Positions 9,201 through 11,881 of a stretch of DNA of 11,881 nucleotides are shown here, piece by piece. Location: positions 1-11,881 of the forward strand of contig CAJUKA010000121.1 in the NCBI GenBank assembly GCA_910586585.1, in the 5' to 3' direction. The stretch's first letter is position 1. Every line of letters begins with the position of its first letter. Source of the DNA: an uncultured Lachnospiraceae bacterium (GTDB taxonomy: Bacteria > Bacillota > Clostridia > Lachnospirales > Lachnospiraceae). The notes under the pieces were generated by a model, which saw only the letters and a program-made list of their open reading frames with translations, was not told the DNA's origin and made no database searches. The translations under genes and the position numbers were made by a program.

Positions 9201-11429
9201 TTTGCCATTAAACTCAGCCACGATTGCATCTGTATTAATCACGACCTCTTTTGCTGATGTAATACTTGCTATCTTCGCATTTTCATCAATTGTTTTTTCA
9301 TCCACCTTAACAAGATGATTTCGATCTGCCGAATCCGTAGAAAGTTCTGTAATATCTACTGTATTAGAAGCTCCACCAAATTGATTGAATATCGTTTTCT
9401 TTCCAGTAAACACTACTCTATATTCATACTCGTGATCATCATCTTTCAGAATGAGTCTGCCTTTATCACCTGCATCAAAAAGAGCATTATTCGCATTAAT
9501 AGCATTCTTCCACTCTCTATCCTTTTCTTCTACTGCAGTACCTTTCACTTTTGAAATACTACGCTGAAGTTTGAATACCGGTTTATAGTATGATGTCGCT
9601 GGCGACGCTGCATCCCCTGCGTATCCTGTACCGAAGAAGCTGTCTGTCTTGATATCGCTTGCAGCATCTACTACACCCTCCGCATTTACTGTGCTGACTT
9701 TATATTCTATCTGTGTCAGAACTTTTGCAATATCATCTGCATCCATTCCCTCATAGAACATTTTGCCAAGAGCTGCTTCGTCCTGCGCTATTGTGATAAC
9801 TACAGGTGCCGGCTCTAATGTAAATGTTACAGGTTCACTTACTGACTGTTCGTAAGCATTCAGCTCATCACCTGCATATTTCCAGATCGCATAGTAATCT
9901 CCTGCATCAGTGGGGGCTGTGTCAAGTTTTATATATCTCCAATCCTTTTGACTTGCATACATTACCGCCGTATCAGTAATAACATCATTACCTGTCCATG
10001 CATTAGGATTCTGCTCACGCCTATACCAGCCTAACTCTGCGATTGGCATCGATGCATCTGTTGACGTAAGTTCCTTTATATCCTCACCTGTTGTCCCGTC
10101 AACAACAAACACTTTAGCGTCACCCTTGAATACTGCCGGATCCGCCGGATTGCCATCATATACCTTTGTGTATGACTTCTGATCGAGATTAACCTCCACC
10201 CTTGTTTCCTGGAGATTTCCAACTGTCACATTGTATGCATCGTCTACTGCCACACTATAGCAGGACTCATCTTTCATCTCAACAGTGATATGAACAATGT
10301 AATCCTTTCTAGCGCTAAGCACAGTTTCAGCCGGAAGAGGTGCATCCTCTCCTGCATTGGACTCATGTACATTTACCGTGAAAGATTTTACGGCATCCTT
10401 ATTTACAACTAATGGTGTTTCACCTGCCGGATTATTGCTGTATCTCAGCTCATACTTACTTGTTATATCTTTTGTAAACTCTTCTACTGTCGTTCCTGGT
10501 TTGACAAAAATCTTACCGTTTTGAGTAACACCACTCAAGTCTAGCACAAGCGAAGCCTGCTCAATCTTTACGTATACCTTCGTTGTCGTTTCCTTGCAAA
10601 GTTTGTCAATTGCAGGAAGTTTAATAGTCAATTCGTAGTTACCTACTTTGGCAGGCGCTCCCGAAACACTTTCCGTATATGCGCCATCCTTTTCAGCCTT
10701 CCACTCAAACTCAAAACGTTCCGCGATAGATTTATCCAAGTTATCTTTGTCAACGCTTTCATTGTCTACAAATACTTTAATGTACGGTTTCAGCGCCTCA
10801 ATAAAATTGCCACACTGACTTGGGTCTGTATACTCTGTACTGAATTTATGTGCTTCGCCTTCTCCTTCAAGTATGTGCGTAAATCCGTTAACTTTGTCAA
10901 CCTTCACATCTTCGTTATTGGCATTTTTAAAAAGTCTGATTTCTGTCTCATACTTCTTGTTGACAGTTTCCTCAGCGTCCACTTCCTTCTGCTCGATCTC
11001 TTCTCGCTCATCCTCGTGTTCGCTTCCGCTTGACTCCTCGCTTGTTGACGGCGTTTCACTTTCGCTTCCTGACTCGCTCGACTCCTCGCTTGTTGACGGC
11101 GTTTCACTCCCGCTCGGCGTTGATGCTTCGCTTTCGCTTCCTGACTCGCTTCCGCTTGCCTCCTCGCTTGTTGGCGCTTCCTCGCTTTCGCTTCCTGACT
11201 CGCTTCCGCTTGCCTCCTCGCTCAACCTCTCCTCTGTTGATGCTGCTTCCGCCGACTCTTCGCTTCCGCTTCTTTCCTCTCCTCCTTCCTCGCTTTGTCT
11301 TTCTGTCTCCGTCATTTGTTCAGCTCCGCTGCTCTCCGTTGCCATCGCTGTCGCTGGCAGTGATTCAAACATCATCGCCACGCTCAGTATGAATGGCAGC
11401 GCTCGCTTAAACAATTTCCGTTTAAACAT
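210..11429 (-). CDS. Giant secreted multidomain Ig-like / PPC-like repeat surface protein
   Basis: A 3739-residue exported protein, probably a surface fibre, adhesin or matrix component; no specific ligand or reaction can be named. Seen: signal peptide 1-30, acidic Glu/Ser tract 31-137, Ig-like modules with K-V/F-Y-D-G motifs at Y424 and Y1065, Big_2-like domains near 1502-1610, 1840-1920 and 2210-2325, fibronectin-III-like segments near 1610-1760 and 2050-2185, then 13 diverged beta modules from 2360 to the end. It is cysteine-poor (I count five). The ATG at 11427-11429 is the start because an in-frame TGA sits two codons upstream, AGGGGGA is correctly spaced, and the next in-frame ATGs (M19, M20) fall inside the signal peptide. 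The C-terminus is charged (ends KETTK) with no LPXTG, hydrophobic tail or SLH repeat. The gene appears monocistronic, with its own promoter and terminator. The frame is intact. The family-level function is inference; the reading frame and export are secure. Confidence 0.95.
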   Translation of the reverse strand: MFKRKLFKRALPFILSVAMMFESLPATAMATESSGAEQMTETERQSEEGGEERSGSEESAEAASTEERLSEEASGSESGSESEEAPTSEEASGSESGSESEASTPSGSETPSTSEESSESGSESETPSTSEESSGSEHEDEREEIEQKEVDAEETVNKKYETEIRLFKNANNEDVKVDKVNGFTHILEGEGEAHKFSTEYTDPSQCGNFIEALKPYIKVFVDNESVDKDNLDKSIAERFEFEWKAEKDGAYTESVSGAPAKVGNYELTIKLPAIDKLCKETTTKVYVKIEQASLVLDLSGVTQNGKIFVKPGTTVEEFTKDITSKYELRYSNNPAGETPLVVNKDAVKSFTVNVHESNAGEDAPLPAETVLSARKDYIVHITVEMKDESCYSVAVDDAYNVTVGNLQETRVEVNLDQKSYTKVYDGNPADPAVFKGDAKVFVVDGTTGEDIKELTSTDASMPIAELGWYRREQNPNAWTGNDVITDTAVMYASQKDWRYIKLDTAPTDAGDYYAIWKYAGDELNAYEQSVSEPVTFTLEPAPVVITIAQDEAALGKMFYEGMDADDIAKVLTQIEYKVSTVNAEGVVDAASDIKTDSFFGTGYAGDAASPATSYYKPVFKLQRSISKVKGTAVEEKDREWKNAINANNALFDAGDKGRLILKDDDHEYEYRVVFTGKKTIFNQFGGASNTVDITELSTDSADRNHLVKVDEKTIDENAKIASITSAKEVVINTDAIVAEFNGKTNVKAENTGDGSLENPAVKIYDENALFADRASYKKATVSEKGTNASVSGKLTYRWGKASLKDYEDYLEKTQDEKDSIVFTDRYVTPLRNGMGSTDDEGVFVDTVDANQLYELTINFEDETSTYRPEEKKVYFKVEAQQIVIVPNTQVAQDGQNIANWLGGTAGNAGLDKSLYKVYKLPYNDRKEFDATTDKSGLEIVLRENKDWDPVQPDPNNQNTVGGYDLPGIYFRVMNLEKDAAGADIKDSYVDTKHDVFNHKADDKTTFTYGVTARYEGSNYTSIDKVNSVGGVTKYHDQPTEITFLGNAVLYPSINKDVINKLTKFYDGTALTQADIEGLVTLYSDKEKTKPVTDMLNTSSEYDPEKVNVYWQKNNKRYTTENVVWGGDYTLVLRFKGNEKYKPLTIEGNENTGESYEEWHVYNGTDGNDEYKFSIKRRKLTITPELKAESDIKAGDVVESLLLKQLTVGGDVLEQDKAYFEYKELEKGALEKYAYIYADTHTVRTEKDQNGNDVAVPVYEWREYNALDEEQYNIGKDGGYPAFNAYPGFTFQIDDKSAIVNANEQYLRFNRKYTVNFANSNIKLIAPLADSYEVTFLSASRNVLNRGQGHVSKANYQANKQWNDKVDVNVELRYEYDGKNYSIRPLEAVPYVYDNININGTDFTGNLIAYRIYAPNEFEGDVKGAGFNFTSFIYEKAIREAGGELVADWTEDKNVNRHYIEVLFPVTEDNKERAFDITWEDGYTDTFKLVNVELEANLQRAVAPKSISFNTVQKKMAVGETQQLNVKITKAQLSDVIKIQYRIAGTENQTKNEFISIDPDTGVVTALHTAKKATTQIEAYPVYVDPSDGRTKAITGKGVKTAKTKITVTNVAVPSIKKVVTKDVTADVWYKDPGNGYRREFYVVEKDKSAAKKFKAADFESMISSVQNGRYKDAGFALTPIYSYGSNDYDDTAKLMIREIGDRDGRGTEAINEQLTPGKTYVVYVRNVSSERTLDDGSKVDFTYNGAVKSFVATKSQLQELNPYFKVNEDNTPVAKSAVKYLVTGYNADGTEIYNVNGNDYQIDLTAKTAQLSVNGLFWDMEGGNDAAELPDMRRLELPIAKKSIYLNPKLTYGVFDEESGIALEKGKWVFTGTKSKYATISNKGKLSLKGVGADGSQMVYVQVLSDNGLTTAVRLTIKSEITSVAGKKAKLTVGQTKPLADFLQYKNGKKKVANYNSTGIIITEETIKAAEAAGYKIEDGYERYALVNGLPHDIYLDQGWNEHPDRHYWYITAVAPNKKAFTLNFTDRTPDGTEIAVTKPVTLTSAAIQPVKNLKTAYVDDKNITINFKYTGTPDGYEIALMDARKNIIEKRYIGGDEYDVVKKDAPSYLQNYQNWRVNTGAADLAGRGYENFARDLVYFEKTKTFAYTFSSEKILRLSSYTVSVTPVYENQRPKTVSKKVKTTNIPAARYANVAAVPGDGNTGMDLTYAVGGTPKTNNGSIVKGEVSLYVNPYFQAGNVYTLRAGGSVNGVFDVNDDAKHRVTDTLTWKSSNTKVATIKANTGKYTATFRPLKAGETTITVTSKITKKVISRFTVRVKAIGNGDGFGGNYEPAGDDAFFGTFLAQWDPFYEGRLDVLSVNNPLTLSMQAYDRAWVSFTAPTFGQYTFNSDSGTVVGVYDAKNGTVINNMNPFLEAGQKVYLKVETTKGGAITLTANSTSFSRMTEQNNTLENAIAVKADEWIAFTAPEDNYYAFATDDTVTCNIKAIRKDNKAMTTGVDTSATVDVTDGKDTKTYKAWAVGLKAGETVFIYVDKASKLWVDYRKTDDKTTLEIDASGKKNTVPVELSKDSRQTFVKFTAPLTARYDFKVAFDKNVIVKLIAADGKSGQTLSDGDKKVVSGIAQLNADGKEEEKRPEATASVYMKAGETVMFSFAPNETLDASDKDKAFKKFEEDKDGNPVLDDDGKQKFSYITLKAEVSVTTPNIDELKLNTEATVAKADKDTNVATVASYKFVIPANANAKYLISNGGAALKFFDIKGRELTVGNSITVDADSKVSDITTVNNDDKVINPLKAGDTILIEATNTDTENEKKIKISELKVTNLEDGKSVDVTVSNNDVNNEFWFTFTAPADGVYDFKLTAEEKKDNVPSHNPSGFLGSKLFVVDKNTFGSAKSRKMKANEIAVIKMTVASLDGYDEKETTKITVSAVARPVTDLKLGDNSIAEIAKVNGEAYYRYKVEETDTYIFTWKADKDVDAIVSAEVNGKAISLSGTKLNAGNVVDITVKATTDKAKGTLNVAKESVTELKSGADAVKFEAKEDEVKDGAVKTIKYIFTAEDRADGTEYAIITTLDKDVATPEIEYQYNNDEASGTKAVTDIPGAQKFELRKGETITITLTAKAATSGTIKIQPTTPKEATPFTGETKVKVIKGSNAFYSYVVPEYGRYNFELIPEKDNHVDFDSEERQGDGFTYTSRIGVYKNNHAYFTEGNILNKGDIVYFVVVSTATGDDELKEQSATLKMEKIKPTALEADKGVDVTIAKDKYAYYEFTAPEHARYNFNSMEAAKDNDGNTKNVGSVYGVYDDKTNRYLGDEKITLDKGDKVFIKLTAYVDDVSFKYTVVKTPINPLVLDKDVSATIKKEETAKGVTFGYKVDNVGMYAFQVTGEKLNVSVSGNGITTEKHNDETEKGRYIVQQINKTDKWVELTVTTSETEKDTSVSVKVVKVEPIVLEEDKAEVSKDIAKGECVFVQFVPTVSARYSLTTGNDNVTTTELRDKVLKKDAATYGEKNLIKLAVPSTSENKSEKVSLKVTTVKPEKEITKSESIKKSAVDVNAVWYTFKASKNAKYDFMLTNGKDKEEKVPYADKLEKFKDIRDEKAEKSLASEYMKAGDTILIRVDLKDFAKDTELLLEVTENEVEDFKEVSFTETSGLDKSEKFTAKKDETYTVTIVDKKNVKNATVTKTVTYKDKDGVKQPIEGKNTYRIDPAFTADTDVTVEFTLDKPSDADFYIFIEKDKKETTK
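213..4352 (-). other. Array of 13 PPC-like beta modules (residues about 2360-3739)
   Basis: Thirteen diverged modules can be aligned on an aromatic residue in a strand like W-x-x-F-T-A-P-x-x-x-x-Y-x-F. The anchor residue lies at 2378, 2465, 2578, 2734, 2847, 2956, 3053, 3156, 3267, 3369, 3469, 3557 and 3655, a mean spacing near 106. Most modules close with L-x-A-G-D-x-V-x-I-x-V or a relative (for example L-K-A-G-E-T-V-F-I-Y-V, L-D-K-G-D-K-V-F-I). Modules 10, 11 and 13 keep only weak versions of this strand. The plan resembles pre-peptidase C-terminal (PPC) jelly-roll-like domains, which are binding or secretion-associated modules; that family link is inference. The third spacing is long (156) because of an acidic insert around 2675-2686. 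Confidence 0.7.
4455..4802 (-). other. Big_2-like Ig domain 3 (residues about 2210-2325)
   Basis: This is the clearest Big_2 match: L-T-W-K-S-S-N-T-K-V-A-T-I with W2269, then T-G-K-Y-T-A-T-F, K-A-G-E-T-T-I-T-V-T-S and a closing V-S/I-S-R-F-T-V-R-V-K strand. It is followed by a flexible Gly/Asp-rich linker (about 2318-2340), which separates the mixed Ig-like half from the C-terminal repeat array. Confidence 0.8.
4875..5282 (-). other. Fibronectin-III-like domain (residues about 2050-2185)
   Basis: It starts P-V-K-N-L-K-T-A-Y at residue 2050, followed by I-T-I-N-F-K-Y-T-G-T-P-D-G-Y-E-I. It ends with L-S-S-Y-T-V-S-V-T-P-V-Y-E-N and K-K-V-K-T-T. The P-x-N-L...I.f.y......Y.i / Y.v.V.p.y order is the fibronectin-III plan. 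A Tyr/Asp-rich insert of roughly 50 residues in the middle makes it longer than the usual 90 residues. Confidence 0.5.
5670..5912 (-). other. Big_2-like Ig domain 2 (residues about 1840-1920)
   Basis: It contains K-W-V-F-T-G-T-K-S-K-Y-A-T-I-S-N-K-G-K-L with W at 1868, followed by a V-Y-V-Q-V-L-S-D-N-G strand and R-L-T-I-K-S. The W...S..yATIs.kGkl pattern matches the core of group-2 bacterial Ig-like domains. A further V-G-Q-T-K-P-L segment downstream may begin another partial module. Confidence 0.55.
6150..6599 (-). other. Fibronectin-III-like segment (residues about 1611-1760)
   Basis: After V-P-S-I-K-K-V comes a segment whose second half reads L-T-P-G-K-T-Y-V-V-Y-V-R-N-V and closes with K-S-F-V-A-T-K. 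The L-x-P-G-x-x-Y-x-x-x-V-R motif is typical of strands E-F of fibronectin type III domains. The first half is less typical, so the exact limits and the family are uncertain. Confidence 0.45.
6600..6926 (-). other. Big_2-like Ig domain 1 (residues about 1502-1610)
   Basis: The segment opens A-P-K-S-I-S-F and has A-V-G-E-T-Q-Q-L-N-V, then I-D-P-D-T-G-V-V-T-A-L and a closing T-K-I-T-V-T-N-V strand. This order (k.aVGet..l, D..tGvVta, a.itvtv) is the usual pattern of group-2 bacterial Ig-like domains, which serve as structural spacers or adhesive modules on surface proteins. The central part carries an insertion relative to the roughly 80-residue family norm. Confidence 0.7.
6930..10982 (-). other. 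MBG/YDG-type Ig-like module array (residues about 150-1500)
   Basis: This 1350-residue section looks like a string of Ig-like beta modules. Seen: K-V-Y-D-G at 422-426 followed by D-A-G-D-Y-Y ending at Y513, and K-F-Y-D-G at 1063-1067 followed by G-G-D-Y-T near Y1128. Four similar boundary strands switch one module to the next: E-Q-A-S-L-V-L at E290, E-P-A-P-V-V-I at E539, E-A-Q-Q-I-V-I at E878 and K-R-R-K-L-T-I near 1175. A similar V-G-N-Y-E-L-T-I motif is at Y265. The KxYDG...AGxY pattern is known from MBG/YDG repeats of bacterial surface proteins. The assignment is by eye; the stretches 560-870 and 1190-1500 are too diverged to assign to a family. Confidence 0.6.
11032..11108 (-). repeat. 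Direct DNA repeat, 29-bp units with 48-bp period
   Basis: Positions 11032-11060 and 11080-11108 are identical 29-bp copies offset by 48 bases (16 codons). They encode the two ETPSTSEESS segments of the acidic tract. This is a second in-frame repeat, different in sequence and period from the neighbouring 54-bp one. Confidence 0.9.
11128..11222 (-). repeat. Direct DNA repeat, 41-bp units with 54-bp period
   Basis: Positions 11128-11168 and 11182-11222 are identical 41-bp copies offset by 54 bases, exactly 18 codons. Each encodes the SEEASGSESGSESE unit. Because the period is a multiple of three, slippage or recombination between copies would change the length of the acidic tract without breaking the frame. 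Confidence 0.9.
11340..11429 (-). other. Signal peptide (residues 1-30)
   Basis: The N-terminus has the three classical parts of a Sec signal: a basic start (K3, R4, K5, K8, R9), a hydrophobic core from A10 to about F21, and a polar end S-L-P-A-T-A-M-A. Signal peptidase I would most likely cut after A30 (A-M-A before T31-E32), leaving the acidic tract as the mature N-terminus. A cut after A28 is an alternative. No lipobox cysteine is present, so it is not a lipoprotein. Confidence 0.9.
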
Positions 11430-11438
11430 TTTTCATAG

Positions 11439-11445
11439 TCCCCCT
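11439..11445 (-). promoter_or_regulatory. Ribosome-binding site
   Basis: AGGGGGA lies 9 bases before the ATG at 11427-11429. An alternative out-of-frame ATG at 11434-11436 is only 2 bases from this site and would make a four-residue peptide, so the site supports the downstream start. Confidence 0.8.
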
Positions 11446-11460
11446 TTTTCCTTTTTGGGC

Positions 11461-11484
11461 GTACAGAGTCTTTTCGCTCTGCAC
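11461..11484 (-). promoter_or_regulatory. Leader hairpin upstream of the ribosome-binding site
   Basis: CAGAG at 11464-11468 pairs with CTCTG at 11477-11481 around an 8-base loop. Two more pairs (11461-11462 with 11483-11484) are possible beyond a one-base mismatch. In the transcript it would sit about 16 bases before the Shine-Dalgarno. It could influence translation or mRNA stability, but it is short and no alternative pairing partner was found. Confidence 0.35.
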
Positions 11485-11559
11485 TTCTTCTTCCTGGTTC
11501 CTACTGCCTGGGCTTTTTCTGTCTCGGGTTCTTCTTGCCTTTCCCAGCGCCATAGAGTC

Positions 11560-11588
11560 ATTATACTGTATTCTTTCTATTTTTGGAA
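11560..11588 (-). promoter_or_regulatory. Candidate sigma-A promoter for the giant gene
   Basis: A perfect TATAAT occupies 11560-11565 on the minus strand. At 17-base spacing the -35 position (11583-11588) reads TTCCAA, sharing only three bases with TTGACA. Transcription would begin near 11553, giving a leader of about 124 bases that includes the hairpin at 11461-11484. The weak -35 suggests an activator or an alternative upstream element, which is inference. Confidence 0.5.
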
Positions 11589-11759
11589 CCTTTTTCTCTC
11601 TTTTTTTTATTTTTATTTCCACAATTTTTTCTTCCATTCTTCCATTTTTATTGTCATCTTTTTGTCTGTTACTTCCTTTTGCTCTCTTTTTGTGCATTTT
11701 TTGTTTGCCTTCGGCTTTTTGTATGTTTTTTTCTGATATTTTTGTGCATCTTGTGCCCC

Positions 11760-11783
11760 GCTTTTCCTTCGGCTCGGAAAAGC
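11760..11783. other. 8-bp inverted repeat bordering the polypurine tract
   Basis: GCTTTTCC at 11760-11767 pairs perfectly with GGAAAAGC at 11776-11783 around an 8-base loop. No clear T-run follows on either strand, so a terminator for an upstream gene is possible but weak; a protein site or simple structure is equally likely. Confidence 0.4.
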
Positions 11784-11881
11784 TCCTCTTCCTTCCCTTC
11801 CCTTCCTTTCCTATTGTTTCCTCTCCTCTCCCCTCCCTTCCCCTCTCCTCTCCTTCCCTTTCCTCTCCTTTCCTTCCCTTT
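11783..11881. repeat. 99-base polypyrimidine (+) / polypurine (-) tract at the right edge
   Basis: From 11783 to the window end the plus strand is pure C/T except for A813 and G816 (11813, 11816); the last 65 bases have no purine at all. The minus strand is therefore G/A only and contains four runs of three or four G (11830-11833, 11835-11837, 11840-11843, 11855-11857). No gene is visible in it. It lies upstream of the giant gene. Confidence 0.9.

Larger units (their letters stand above)
11019..11339 (-). repeat. Acidic Glu/Ser/Gly low-complexity tract (residues 31-137)
   Basis: Directly after the signal peptide come about 107 residues made almost only of Ser, Glu, Gly, Thr, Ala and Pro, with units such as SEEASGSESGSESE and TPSTSEESSESG. 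Such tracts are usually disordered, highly charged spacers and can be glycosylated on Ser/Thr; either role here is inference. The DNA is distinctly G+C-richer than its neighbours: one 41-bp repeat unit has 25 G/C of 41, against 23 of 60 in the coding stretch 10921-10980. The tract contains two separate in-frame tandem repeats, listed below. Confidence 0.9.
11430..11782. other. Intergenic leader and upstream region, purine-rich on the minus strand
   Basis: About 350 bases before the start hold the promoter, leader hairpin and ribosome-binding site, but no convincing gene. The minus strand is heavily biased to A and G throughout. Short direct repeats are present: ATGCACAAAAA (minus strand) at 11687-11697 and 11739-11749, and two abutting AATGGAAG octamers at 11631-11646. 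A 91-codon minus-strand frame (11422-11697) is open here but spans the promoter and is best explained by the purine bias. Confidence 0.6.

Noticed and set aside
11346..11360. LPXTG-like motif L-P-A-T-A (residues 24-28).
   Set aside because: It lies in the signal peptide at the N-terminus, has Ala in place of Gly, and lacks the following hydrophobic segment and basic tail of a sorting signal.
11631..11646. AATGGAAG octamers upstream of the gene that also occur in the 36-bp repeats at the left end (18-25 and 54-61), as a shared regulatory site.
   Set aside because: An 8-base A/G-rich match in purine-rich DNA is easily chance, and the flanking bases are not shared.
10873..11736. A 287-codon plus-strand open frame rich in Ser and Leu, plus other plus-strand frames across the window.
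   Set aside because: They are antisense shadows of the giant gene; this one is the complement of the Glu/Ser repeats and the pyrimidine-rich leader, with no credible start signal.

Overview
The window is almost entirely one gene. A single uninterrupted reading frame on the minus strand (210-11429, 3739 codons plus TAA) encodes a giant exported protein of roughly 400 kDa. The start is firm: an in-frame TGA lies two codons upstream, an AGGGGGA ribosome-binding site lies 9 bases upstream, and the first 30 residues form a good signal peptide. The A+T-rich coding sequence, the Gram-positive style signal peptide and ribosome-binding site, the Glu/Ser-rich tract after the signal peptide and the Ig-like architecture suggest a gut-type clostridial Firmicute, perhaps Lachnospiraceae. 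That placement is inference; no taxonomic marker gene is present.

Protein layout, N to C: signal peptide (1-30); acidic Glu/Ser/Gly tract with in-frame DNA repeats (31-137); a long series of Ig-like modules of MBG/YDG type (about 150-1500); a middle section mixing group-2 bacterial Ig-like (Big_2) and fibronectin-III-like beta-sandwiches (about 1500-2325); a Gly/Asp-rich linker (about 2318-2340); and 13 diverged copies of a roughly 105-residue module of the form F-T-A-P...Y-x-F...L-x-A-G-D-x-V (about 2360-3739), which resembles pre-peptidase C-terminal (PPC) beta-sandwiches. I see no enzyme active site, and no LPXTG signal, SLH domain or second membrane segment. The best description is a very large secreted or surface fibre or adhesin-like protein whose attachment to the cell is unexplained.

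Right flank (11430-11881), upstream of the gene: a strongly strand-biased region that is purine-rich on the gene's coding strand. It holds a candidate promoter with a perfect TATAAT, a leader hairpin just before the ribosome-binding site, a second 8-bp hairpin, and a 99-base tract with only two interruptions, pyrimidine on + and purine on -, running off the window edge.

Left flank (1-209), downstream: a strong 12-14 bp terminator hairpin 19 bases after the stop codon, then two perfect head-to-tail 36-bp repeats, each with an internal inverted repeat, next to possible -10 boxes firing leftward out of the window. With one gene visible there is no pathway to reconstruct. The unusual content is the protein's architecture and the two flanks.
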